64,000 nt of DNA. Source: Amorphophallus konjac. Taxonomy: Eukaryota > Streptophyta > Magnoliopsida > Alismatales > Araceae. The notes under the pieces are model-generated. The model was given only the letters and a program-made list of their open reading frames with translations, was not told the origin of the DNA and made no database searches. The stretch is taken from assembly GCA_022559845.1 (NCBI GenBank), contig JAHNEJ010002117.1:1-64000 (forward strand), given 5' to 3'. Below, one piece after another: positions 21,646-31,322 of this stretch (position 1 is the stretch's first letter; each line of letters begins with the position of its first letter). A program made the translations under genes and the position numbers.

Positions 21646-24600
21646 TGTAATGCCCCAGATTTTTCAGATATTTTTCGGATCATTTTAGTGGGTCTCGGAG
21701 TGTATTTTGTGCTTTACACGTGTTTTTCCTTGATGTGCCTTCGGAACTCTTTGTAGGGCAAACCGTGACGTTCTCCGACTCCGGGACGTTACCACTGCGG
21801 TGTGCTCTTCCCGAGGATCGCGGAGGTAATTTTTCATAATTTTCTGAATTTCTGTAATTTTCAGGTTTTCCTATATATACTAACCCTTTTCTCTCTCCCC
21901 CTCTCATTTCTCTCTTCCCTCCCTCTCTCTTCTCTCACGCCCTCTTTCTCCCCTCTCTTCTCCGGCGGCCGACGGAGCGAGGCGGGGGTGAGGTTGAGGT
22001 GGCGCGGGCGAGGATGCGGGCGAGGACAGGTGAGGATCGAGGCGGAGGAGGCACGTGGAAGCTCGGTGGCGCGATCGCGAGCCGGCGAGGGTTTCGCGAC
22101 GATTTCTTCATGGATCGGCGTCCACGGCGCGTCGTTTCTTCGGTGGAGGTAGGGAGATGGACCCTCAACTCGCGTACTTCTTTTCCCGCGAGTTTTGTAG
22201 GCCGTGGTGAGCCGAGCGGGCTAAACGGGGCGATTTGGGGAAAGTGCTTGTTTTTGGGGTGTGAGCCGGATCCCTCGTTTTACGGTATTTTTGGGCGATC
22301 CAGGGGTTTAGATGCATGCCTAGGGGCTTGGGGAAGGTTTCCCCTTTTGTTTCCCCTTCACCTGGGGGTGAACGGGGCGTGGAATGGGTTTTTCCGCAGT
22401 GTCCACCATTTTCGGGCACGGATTGAGAACGTGCTAGCCTTGGGTAGCGTGTTCTTGAAGGTCGCGCAGCCCCGATAGAGCGCGTTCATCGGGGAAGATG
22501 AACAGTTTGGCGGTTCCTGTCGCGCTATAGGGCCCCAGCGCGTTCAGAGGTGTCGCGCTATAGGATCATAGCGCGACCTGGTCTGGTCGCGCTATGGACC
22601 TGTAGCGCGTTCTTGTTGAACGCGCTAGGTATGTATAGCGCGTTCTAACTGAACGCGCTATGCACGTGTAGCGCGTTCTTGGAGGTGACCAGCCGGGCTA
22701 CCCGGGGCGGGCGGTCTGCGGCTGATCGTGCTCCCCTTGGGCCGTGTGTGTCTCGGACACCCCGTGGAGTTCCGTGACCTTGTCTTTGCGTGTCTGGAGG
22801 TACCGTCTTACCTCGATAAGCGTGCCCATGGGCTTGCTGGGTCCGGGTGACTCCAGGTGTTCCGGGCTTCCGTGTTCTTGCTAGATTGAGTCACCGTGTA
22901 TCGGTGTGTGTGCGGTGGGATCTCCCCCGCATATTGTGAGTTTCTTTGGAAGGTGATTTCCGTGTGGGCCACTTGTTTGGCCTTGGACTGCGAGTCCAGT
23001 TGTCCGGCCTGGGGGCTGGAGGTTTTCCGCTTGCTTCGAGATGGGAAATCGACATGGCGGCTTGTGTGCTGCCCTGGGAATCGCGCCTCTGTGTTTTCTC
23101 GTGTGGCCGTGGTCCCTTGCGTTCCCTTCCTGAGGGAACAGTCTTGGTGGCTTGTGAGGTGTCTCGGAATTCATGATATCGTGGTTTTGGACCTAGAGAT
23201 TGGGCTAGATCGACGGCCTTGTGCTGTTGCGTGCAACGGTCTTGACCCCGAGCCTTGTGACTCAAGGACCGTTGGTTGTAGTGTGTCTAGAGGACTGTCC
23301 AGAGTCCAGTGGCTTAAGTGCTACTCGAGTTTTCTCGACTCTCGCGCACGGTGCGTGCGTGGCCGTGGACTGCGAGTCCTGTTTCTTCTCCGACTGTGGT
23401 CACCGTGCGACGGGGCCGGTACGCGGGGTTGTCCCCGTACGTCGTCGGATTCAGACGTTATTTTTCGTTGAGTTGAGAGTCTACTCCTTCAGTGACCCTC
23501 CACTAGTCGTAGCCCACCAGTACGAGGTGCTGGTCTCACCTGGGAGTGGTGTACGGGCACTCACCTTTGAGGCAGTTTGTGGACCGGTTACCGTAGGCCC
23601 CTCGTCGGTAGCCAGAGTCCGGCTACGGGGGAAAACCAGTCAGAGGGCCAGACCTAGTGACGCGTGGTCTGTGTGTGCACACGTGGTTGGGGGCGGTTGG
23701 ACCCACGTCGACGGGCGTGACCCCAGCTAGTCACTTGTTTGTGGTTACTTGTTCGGTGTTTGCGCCTTTGGTAGGAGCTACCACGTCAGGCGGTTCACCT
23801 ACGGCGCGGTGTAAGACGTCAGGGGACGCTACCGACTGTGCTTCTAGTGGGTGGTACTCCTGTCGAGTTGGGAGTGACAGACTGTCAGTTTCCGTAACTT
23901 TGACCTTCGGGTTTTCGGTCGTGTCGACCGTTGAGTTTTCGGTTGTTTCGCCGTGGCGCGTGTGTTGGTTTTCACGCCGTGAGACTAGTGCTAGTGGCTT
24001 TACCGAGGTTGCGTCTTGTTGTGCGGTACCTGCGATCGGATGGTCGGGGTTGCACCTTGGATAGTGTGTCCAGGTCGGCTGTGTCCGGGGGACATGCCTC
24101 TACGGCGTGAATGCCGTGGGTTTTTACTTTGGTAGGTGGTGCTAGCGTGGTTCGGTAGCTTCGACTGTGTGATCGAGGTGTGCCTTCTGGTACAGTAGGA
24201 GTAGCGGTAGTGCTGAGTTTTGACCGGCCACCGGTTTGCTGTTCCTGCTGTAGTTCTAGCTTCCTTTCCGCTACCGCCGTTGTTTCCGGTTGGGGTTACG
24301 CGGGATCCCTGCTGAGTCTCTGTTTTGGAGACTCATTCCCTGCTTTTCAGGTGTGGCGGTTCTTCCTCGAGGTTCGAGGGTGCGGAGCGGAGGTTCTCAG
24401 TTGCCAGCTTGCCGGGCCGAGTGTTCACTTGGCATGTGGTACGTTTTACTGCTTTAGACTGTACTTTCTGTTGGACTAGACTCTGTTGTAGCTGTTGTTG
24501 TTCTTTCTTTCTGTTAATCGTTGAGTTGTCCTGCTTTATTTCCTATTTCTTTGTGCCTCCACACTCCTTTTAGCCCTTCCGAGCCCTCCCGGCTCGTGGG

Positions 24601-24660
24601 CAGCGGTGCGAGTCTCGGGTTATCGGGCCTTCCCGGTAATCGGATTCTCGGGTCGTTACA
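21646..24660 (+). mobile_element. LARD-A 3' LTR
   Basis: TGTAATGCCCC start, GTTACA end, 3,015 bp, followed by the GCCTT duplication. Same internal order as the 5' LTR. Differences are scattered transitions, many at CG or CNG sites, consistent with cytosine methylation of a silenced element. Confidence 0.9.
22428..22678 (+). repeat. Hairpin array in LARD-A 3' LTR
   Basis: Same array as in the 5' LTR. In the first hairpin both arms have mutated (GAACGTGCTA and TAGCGTGTTC), leaving two G-U wobble pairs instead of mismatches in the RNA. Confidence 0.8.
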
Positions 24661-25791
24661 GCCTTGAGCGGAGTTCTTGGGTCTTGAGAAACCTCGGTGT
24701 GCAAGTAAAACCACTCTGAGGCATGGTCTTGAAGTAGTCTCTCCAATCTCCTCTTTTCTTTAGCTTAGGAACCCGATTGGTTACTCTCTCACATAAGCCC
24801 AAAGAATCCGTCATGTACCGGTGGGGGCTCTTGGAAAAGATTTTGGAGGCCGTTTGGGTTGCTTGGCAAGGATCAAATTTGAAGTGGATATCTACCCAAC
24901 AAGATAGAAGAAGCATAGACCCGTAGAGGGGCCGTCCCAAGGAAGCCGAGGTAAGCCCATTGTATAGGTTGGCTAATATCGCCAAACCTATTCTTTTTCC
25001 CTCCCACATGCTAGCAATGGCACTTAGGTGGTGTTCTTCTAGATGGTCTTCCGTTGAAGGGAAGAGTAGAGCTCCCGTTATGTATATAACGAACCCCTTC
25101 ATTACTCTCTCCAATAAGTCTTCATCTTCTTGAGATTTGTCCATGTTTTTAAACAACTATGAGGCTAGTTTCAAAAGGTTGACCCCTTTATGGGCTTTAA
25201 TTTGATTCACTAGATTTGGGCTTTGAATGAGGCTAGTGAGTATGTCATGAGCTTTTATTGGCTTAGTCATGTGAGCCATCTTTGATTCCTCTCCTTGCTT
25301 CATCCTTCTTAAACCTATGAGTGTCTCTACTTCTTCTAGGAGTATAGTAGCTTCAAAGGATGGAAAGAGGAAAATGTGGGTATGAGGGTGCCATAGTTCT
25401 ATGAGCGCTCCAATTGAGGCCCAATCTAGGTGAATGTCATTGTAATGGGTAGCATGGGTTATGAGGCCAAAAAGGTGCCACCTAGAAAGGAAAGATTTCA
25501 TGTCTAATGAGAGTTTGGAGAGTAATAAAGGAAGCCACTTAATCTTTAGAAATCTCCTTGGTCCTGGAACAATTGGGTAATCCTGAAAACATAAAAGAAA
25601 GAAAGAAGAAGAAGAGAAAATGCAATCAGAAATTTTGAAAAGGAAGGAAGAAAGAACAGAAATAAAAGCTTTGATATCAAAACACTTACTTGGTCTTTAG
25701 CAATTCTCCCACTAATATGGCTGGGAACTTCACAAATCCTGGGAAAACTCATCTTAGGCTTTTTAGAAGGCTTTTGCATCATCATGTTCAT
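24661..25791 (-). pseudogene. Antisense gene 1 (plant mobile domain), 5' part
   Basis: ATG at 25791, 85 bp downstream of a TATAAAAGG box (25884-25876). Exon 1 (25791-25690, 34 codons) is basic, with 'PSKKPKMSFPRI'. Intron 25689-25583 is 107 bp with GTAAGT donor and TTTTCAG acceptor and joins in phase 0. Exon 2 holds a plant mobile domain: 'ALIELWHPHTHIFLFPSFEA' followed by LLEEVETLIGLRR, matching the W-x-P-x-T-H-x-F and LxDVxxLxGL pattern of MAIL/transposon-derived proteins. A TAG at 25157-25159 and the LARD-A insertion at 24661 break it; the rest is at 15,681-15,984. Tat elements are known to carry antisense extra genes, some with a transposon-type domain. Nuclear function in silencing or transposition is possible but unproven. 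Confidence 0.75.
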
Positions 25792-25875
25792 CTTCCTTCT
25801 GCTAGTTATGATATCTCTGTTGCTTCGGTTCTTTGTTAGCTCGATCGTTTGGTGAGCTCTGGAGACGAACAGTTG

Positions 25876-25884
25876 CCTTTTATA
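25876..25884 (-). promoter_or_regulatory. TATA box of antisense gene 1
   Basis: TATAAAAGG on the minus strand, with the start codon 85 bp downstream and a GACGCC hairpin array starting about 100 bp upstream. It supports transcription independent of the LTR. Confidence 0.6.
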
Positions 25885-25984
25885 ATGTTTTAGAACACTA
25901 ACGGGTATCATGGTTTGTGTCTGATTCAAACGAGTTGCTGGAAGCAAAATTCCGAGCAGGAAACGAAAATAGTTAATTGAGGAC

Positions 25985-26165
25985 TCGCCCTTTGGCGTCA
26001 TTTCCTTAATTGACGACACATTAAGGGTCGTCATTTATTTAACGCCTCCATGGAGGGCGTCATTTGCGTTCTAATTCCAAATCAAACCTCAATTGTAATT
26101 AACACCCTAATGACAGTCGTCATTTCTTATTTTTGACGCCTCTGCAAAGGGTCGTCAGTTTATGA
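25985..26165 (+). repeat. Hairpin array upstream of antisense gene 1
   Basis: GACGCC/GGCGTC-type units at about 26,012-26,035, 26,042-26,063 (ACGCC and GGCGT arms around CCATGG), 26,099-26,126 and 26,137-26,158. It lies just upstream of the antisense TATA box. Confidence 0.6.
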
Positions 26166-26449
26166 GCTTATACTTTTGAATTGCTTTGATTATTCATGAA
26201 CTTAAGTGCTATTATACCTTGATGGAATTATTCATATTATGCACTTATGATCATATCGTGAGCTGTCCTGAGCTGATAATTCTTTTGATAAGCTAATGAG
26301 CTTTGAAGTGCATAAGTGCAGGATGTGCAAGTCTGGAAATGCTTGGATTGACACGAACCCACAATCAAGATCATAAGTTCAAATAATGCCCGCCCATTCG
26401 CATTTCTTCATCGTTGGCTCACACGCATTTCGATGCATATTTGCATAAG
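26166..26449 (+). other. Tat 3' region, nothing recognised
   Basis: AT-rich unique-looking sequence. No open frame or repeat that I can support. Confidence 0.4.
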
Positions 26450-26995
26450 TTTAAGCATCGTAGGTGCAAAGTCCAAAGTCTGTGCAAAGTTCAAGTCTGT
26501 GCAATGTCCAAGTCTGATAACACCCAACGTCTAAGCATCTCCCATTCCAAGTCCAAGTCTATACATTCCATGACTATATACATTCCATGACTATATACAT
26601 TCCATAAGTCTATACATCCTAAGTCTATACATCACAAGTCCAAAGTCTATACATTCCATAAGTCTATACATCCTAAGTCTATACATCACATTCCATGTCT
26701 ATACATTCCATAAGTCTAAGCATGCTTCATCCATGTCTATACATCCATGTCTATACATTCCAAGTCTATACGTTCTAAGTCCAAGCATGCTTCATCTAAA
26801 GTCCATACACACTCCTAAGTCCAAGCATTCCGAATCCTGCATTAGTGCAATCCAAGTCCATACACACTCCAAGGCATGTGCATTCATTGCAACATTAGTG
26901 CATTCTAGTGCAACATCTGTGCATTCATTTCTAAGTCGGTGCATTCCAACCATTCCACCCTAAGGTCGGTGCGGTCCCCAACGTCGGTGTACAAC
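26450..26995 (+). repeat. Array of AAGTCTATACATT-type motif
   Basis: About 20 variants of AAGTCTATACATT (with forms such as AAGTCTGTGCAAT, AAGTCCATACACT and AAGTCGGTGCATT) at irregular 12-35-bp spacing, separated by 'ccataag' or 'ccatg'. The reverse complement of the same motif forms a separate array at 51,709-52,338 in a different element. Confidence 0.65.
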
Positions 26996-27064
26996 CCGCG
27001 TATGTGCATTCCATGCAATCCCATGCCTGTGCATCCAAATTCCAACCATCCCACGGTTGTCACC

Positions 27065-27500
27065 AAAAATTTAAAAATTTTCAAATAAATCTAAAAAAAA
27101 TTCAGATATTCTCAAATTCAAACCAAAAATTCAAATATTCTCAAATTCAAACCAAAAGTGCAAATATTCTCAAATAAATCCAAAAAATTCAAAAATTCTC
27201 AAATAAATCCAAAAAAATTCAAAAATTTTCAAATAAATCCAAAAAAAATTCAAAAAATCTCAAATAAATTCAAACCAAAAATTCAAATATTCTCAAATAA
27301 ATCTAAAAAAATAAATATTCTCAAATAAATCTAAATTTTTTTTCAAATATTCTCAAATAAATCCATAAAAATTCAAATGCCTTAAAAAATTCGTAGAAAA
27401 AAACTCAAAAAAATCCATAAAAAATTCAAATATTCTCAAAATTCCAAAAAAATTTAAATATTTTCCAAAATCCATAAAAATTTGAAATGCTTTTCAAACC
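27065..27500 (+). repeat. A-rich tandem repeat
   Basis: Degenerate copies of 'caaatattctcaaataaatcc' followed by an A run and 'attcaaa', period about 30-35 bp, almost free of G. Confidence 0.65.
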
Positions 27501-28280
27501 CCTACAAATTTGCATACTTCAAAAATCTAAAAAAATGCATTATATTTTTCTAATGGTATTTTTTTGAAGGGACAATTTCTTTACAATGACCAAGAACACG
27601 GGATGAGTACCCTTCATTCATTGTTATCAATCTTTTGATTCTCCCCAATATTCTCATGATATGACGCCCTGGGCACTTCAATTATCATCTCTCCATCATT
27701 CTAAGCAATTCATGTCAATCTGATCATCCCTGTCACTTGGGATAACACTCTGATTATTCACGTCAATCTGATCATTCAAGAGCCAGCGTCTCTGACTATT
27801 CCTGCTAGCTTTGCTCAACCATTATGACATCGTCCTGATCTTTTATGCATCAATCTTCTGATTTACCAAGATTGTCATCCTCGTGACGACATTGAACAAA
27901 AATACTTGGAATGCTCTCCTCTTTTACGACTTTATATATGATGCTTTCCATAATGCTTTTCAATGCTATGCAATGTTGTTGAGTGTTTCGATTATGCTTT
28001 CATGCTTAAACTGCTTTCATTGCCTTATGCATCTTTATATCTTGGCTAATGAAATTTTGAGCGTGGGATAAGAAGCTCTTGGTACCATCGACTGGGCATC
28101 ACCATCCAAGCCCTACGGTGTTTGCACATTATTCCATCTTAGTTCCCCACATGCTCATTGCTATCACCATCTTCCTATATTGCATTGTTACTATATGATA
28201 TCTACGCTACTAGATTATATCAAGGGCCTTGTGGTTCTGATGAACCTGGAATTTGAGTTCCCCTCCATCAAAAACAGTGA
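27501..28280 (+). other. Tat 3' region, nothing recognised
   Basis: Non-coding, AT-rich. One short frame at 27,883-28,071 has no recognisable domain and I do not call it a gene. Confidence 0.4.
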
Positions 28281-28953
28281 TAGTTCCAGGGGAGTCTTGA
28301 TCACACGTATAGGCCGTTGAGTCATCTAAGGTTTGGGACGATGGTTCCATTTTCAGAGTTGATGCGTGGACAAACGGGCTTTGGCTTAGTGTCAGCTTAG
28401 AGATCTGGATTCTTGACCAAGTCTAGATGGTTTAGCAATATTATCCTTGATTATTTTCTATATTTTTAGTTTATTTTAATTTTACTTTTAGCCCAACATG
28501 TATCATGTAGGACTTTGAGATTAATGATGAAAATCTTCATATTACGCTAATAATGAAGGTCACTCGCTCTTAATCAAGTAATCTATTCTCCTTGAAGTCG
28601 CTCAGGCTGATTCCTTGAAAGCATTCATTCGCCGGGTCTTTACCTCAAATTCATTTTATTTCTCTGCAAATCCACTTTGGTTGTAGCACGTCCACAATGG
28701 CTGGTAACCGCTCTCCAATGGTGTCTCCCTTCCGTGCCCTCGTGCACATTTTAGTTCATTTAGTTTAGTCCCTTCATCTAGCTAATCAGTGCTTTCTTGT
28801 AATCCTCCAGAGTTGTTTCATTCAGAGTTTTGGAAAGATTTCCAACGCTTAGTGTCGAAGGCGTGTCACATCACACCTTGGCATCTACTTATCAGTTCGT
28901 TCCACTTCATTCCGTCTCACTCCCTTGCAAAGTAGACGCCAAGGCGGGGCAGC
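28281..28953 (+). mobile_element. 3' internal end of the Tat element before the second LTR
   Basis: Homologous in order to 1-675. It ends in a purine-rich tract 'aaggcgggg' at 28,941-28,949. Arms 28876-28890 and 28930-28944 pair at 14 of 15 positions with different bases from the upstream copy. Confidence 0.65.
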
Positions 28954-30099
28954 TGTAGACACGCTAAAATCGATGCTATGTTGAGTAAATCTCATGTCAC
29001 CATGTGACGGCCCAAAGTGGACTTCAATATTGGTTTAATATAAAGTTTTTCTATTTTCTATGTGTTAATTGTGATTTCTTGACATTTTCCTTTGATAATT
29101 GGAATTAACGCCTTAATGAGGGGCGTCATTTAATTGACGGCCTAGCCGAGGGCGCTTCTTAATAAATGGACGACTTCTTCTAAAGGCATTGATTTCTAGA
29201 TTTTTACGAATCCTACCCAAAATGAAAAATCAAAGAATTGACGTCCCAATGAAGGGCGTCTATTATTTAACGCCCATTTCCGAAGGCGTCATTTCAGAAT
29301 TTTTAATAAGGAAAGTCATTTATTGCCATAATTAAATCCAGGAATTGACGCCTCTGTGAACGTCGTCATTTTAATTAACGCCCTTGGTGATGTCATCATT
29401 TTCAATTGACGCCCTTTGAGAGGTCGTCATTTCCATGTCCGTCTCCCTTTCGCCTGCTTGTTTCCAGTAATGATCCCTTCCCCATTTTATGCATTGTGTT
29501 TGATTGGGAAGGGGGTTTCTTATTGGAGGTCAATTACCTTATTTTAATCCTATTATTGCAAGGATTTTTGGGCTATAAATACCCCTTGTTGTGCGCCCCG
29601 CGTGAGAGAGAGAAGAGGAGAGAATGCAATAACGTTGCAATAGCGATACAGAGAAACCACTGTGAGTTTTCTTAACGGTGAGAAGAGAGGTTTTGTTTTT
29701 TGCATGTTCTATTCTTCAAGCAATCACTCTTCTTCCTGGTGCTAATCTTCTTCCACGGTGGTCATCAGCCGCTATTCAACTTGTTCTCTCCCAGTACTGC
29801 TGCACACGCAGCAGAGAGAAGATTGTTCTCTCTTCCTTATTAGCATTGGCATCATCTTCATCTTATTCTTTCTAGCTACTTTGCTAGAAGACATTACCAC
29901 TTTCACATCACATATACCTTGCTTTGCATATTATTGCATTCATATTCCCATACCTTTGTTACTCCTCTTAAGGGGTTTAAAACCAAAACACACAAGGTGT
30001 GTTCATGCTTCATTTGTTTGATTTCATATTTTTAGAACATTGATACTGCACACCTTTGGCTAATCCATTCTTTCACTTGTTTTGTGTTTTTTTTTTACA
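28954..30099 (+). mobile_element. Second Tat/Ogre-like LTR (diverged subfamily)
   Basis: TGTAGACACG start, TTTTACA end, 1,146 bp. It carries a GACGCC/GGCGTC hairpin array in U3 (about 29,100-29,430), a TATAAATA box (29574-29581) and a GAGAGAGAGAAGAG region after the TATA box. U3 is too different from the first LTR for the pair to come from one recent insertion. Leader sequence of a further copy follows it. Confidence 0.7.
29100..29430 (+). repeat. Hairpin array in U3 of the second Tat LTR
   Basis: Units such as AACGCC-TTAATGAG-GGGCGT (29,106-29,126), then units near 29,132, 29,240, 29,268, 29,344, 29,377 and 29,406. Arms are GACGCC/GGCGTC type and several are imperfect. They end about 145 bp upstream of the TATA box. 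Confidence 0.6.
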
Positions 30100-30295
30100 A
30101 GGGTAATCAAGCTAAGAACCCCCTTCATCGGCCGGCCGGTAGAAGGAGGATGGAAAAGTCCACAATCTCTCACGCTCAATACAAGGTACATGTGATCACT
30201 TTTATTTTTCTTGAGGTAACCCCTCTGGCGATCACACTCCTCATTAGCACCACGTGCTTTATTTTTTCTTCTTTTCTTTAGTGGATTTTCCAAAA
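30100..30295 (+). mobile_element. Leader fragment of a further Tat copy (truncated)
   Basis: Matches the leader after the first LTR: self-complementary GC block near 30,121-30,143 and 'tggcgatcacactcctcattagcacc' (compare about 2,095-2,125). Coding sequence is lost; the sequence switches to LARD-B at about 30,300. Confidence 0.55.
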
Positions 30296-31322
30296 TCTAC
30301 AACATGAACCCATAATCTGCCAGAGATCACTTTCTCAAAACATGATCTCATTCGAGGACACAACTGGCAACACAAGCCGAGCACCAAGCCACCGACTTTG
30401 ACCAACACGTCCTCGACCTTCGTCAGGCAACATCCTCAACAGCCCCTTCCGGGTCACACCGACGTCTGACACGGCTTCCATCACAGGAACAGGGTACTCA
30501 TGCGGCACACTTGCCAACATCTTTCACCAACTCACCATCCTGCCAGTGCCAAGAACTACAACACCTCGAGCGATGGCACGGCAACAACACGTCTCACACC
30601 GAGGAACCAATCCTCAGATGTTCAACGCAACCTCAGAAAATCTGCCCGTAGCACCCAACGCTACGATCCCAAACCAGTGGGTTATGAGCCCACCAGGCTT
30701 ACGCTGTGCACTCTGATCCACACGTGCACAGCCAACACGGCAACTCGGGACTCGCCATCCCGACGATCCACAACTCGGCTGGCCAACTTCAGAAAATAGG
30801 GTGAGGAAAGCTCCATTACCTCGAACCCCAAAGCACAGATTCTCCCAAATCCGGCAATCCCCTGTAACTCTGCAGGCTTCGAACCGCCACGCATCAGAAA
30901 GTTCCAACACCAGCCAAGAATGCGAACACCGCCCAACCAGCACTCGTCCTTCCGGAACAGCGCCATCACCCGTACACACCAGGGAAATGGGCACAACTCT
31001 CATCGGCAACCACCTTGCCAAAACGTAGAACTCGTCTCGCACAGACTTCATGGCACGCGAGGCCAACCAATCCGAACACGCAATGCAAGACGACGAACCT
31101 TAGCCAAACACAATCTCCCTAACCAAAGGAGAAATGAACATACCTCCGACAAACGGAAGAACTCCACGCTCGACCTGACCTCAAACCTCGCGCATGCTGG
31201 GAACAGCACCTTCCAACACCGAGAAAATCATTACCTCGTCAGGTCAGCACCTCCGACACACTCGGCGAGTGTCACGTCAAACCACAATCACAGCATCTCT
31301 CGATGCACTACCCCAGCGATTC

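Larger units (their letters stand above)
15985..24660 (+). mobile_element. LARD-A: non-autonomous LTR retrotransposon with 3-kb LTRs
   Basis: Complete insertion with 5-bp target duplication GCCTT (15980-15984 and 24661-24665). LTRs 15985-19001 and 21646-24660 (3,017 and 3,015 bp), nearly identical. tRNA-iMet primer site at 19004-19015, purine tract before the 3' LTR. The 2.6-kb internal region has no gag or pol domain. The last internal bases 'gaatttcgaggatgaaattcctttaagggggg' type match the chromodomain/PPT end typical of Tekay-like chromoviruses, so it is probably a deletion derivative mobilised in trans. It inserted into antisense gene 1 of the Tat element and is younger than it. Confidence 0.9.
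676..28953 (+). mobile_element. Tat/Ogre-lineage Ty3/gypsy retrotransposon body (decayed, with nested insertion)
   Basis: Domain order is gag, zinc knuckle, aspartic protease, G-patch, reverse transcriptase, RNase H, second RNase H, integrase, followed by a long 3' region with antisense genes. RT before integrase makes it Ty3/gypsy. The second RNase H after RT-RNH, the G-patch and the antisense extra genes are hallmarks of the Tat lineage including Ogre. Without the 8.7-kb LARD-A insertion the body from LTR start to PPT is about 19.6 kb. It is dead: at least six in-frame stops and one frameshift interrupt gag-pol. Confidence 0.85.

Noticed and set aside
22896..23730. Long frames in the LARD-A LTRs (also near 17,198-18,405)
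   Set aside because: They recur in both LTRs only because the LTRs are nearly identical. No domain, and they lie in the putative LTR intron.
676..30099. The LTRs at 676 and 28,954 as a simple LTR pair of one insertion
   Set aside because: They are far too diverged, and 3'-internal sequence lies upstream of the first and leader sequence downstream of the second.
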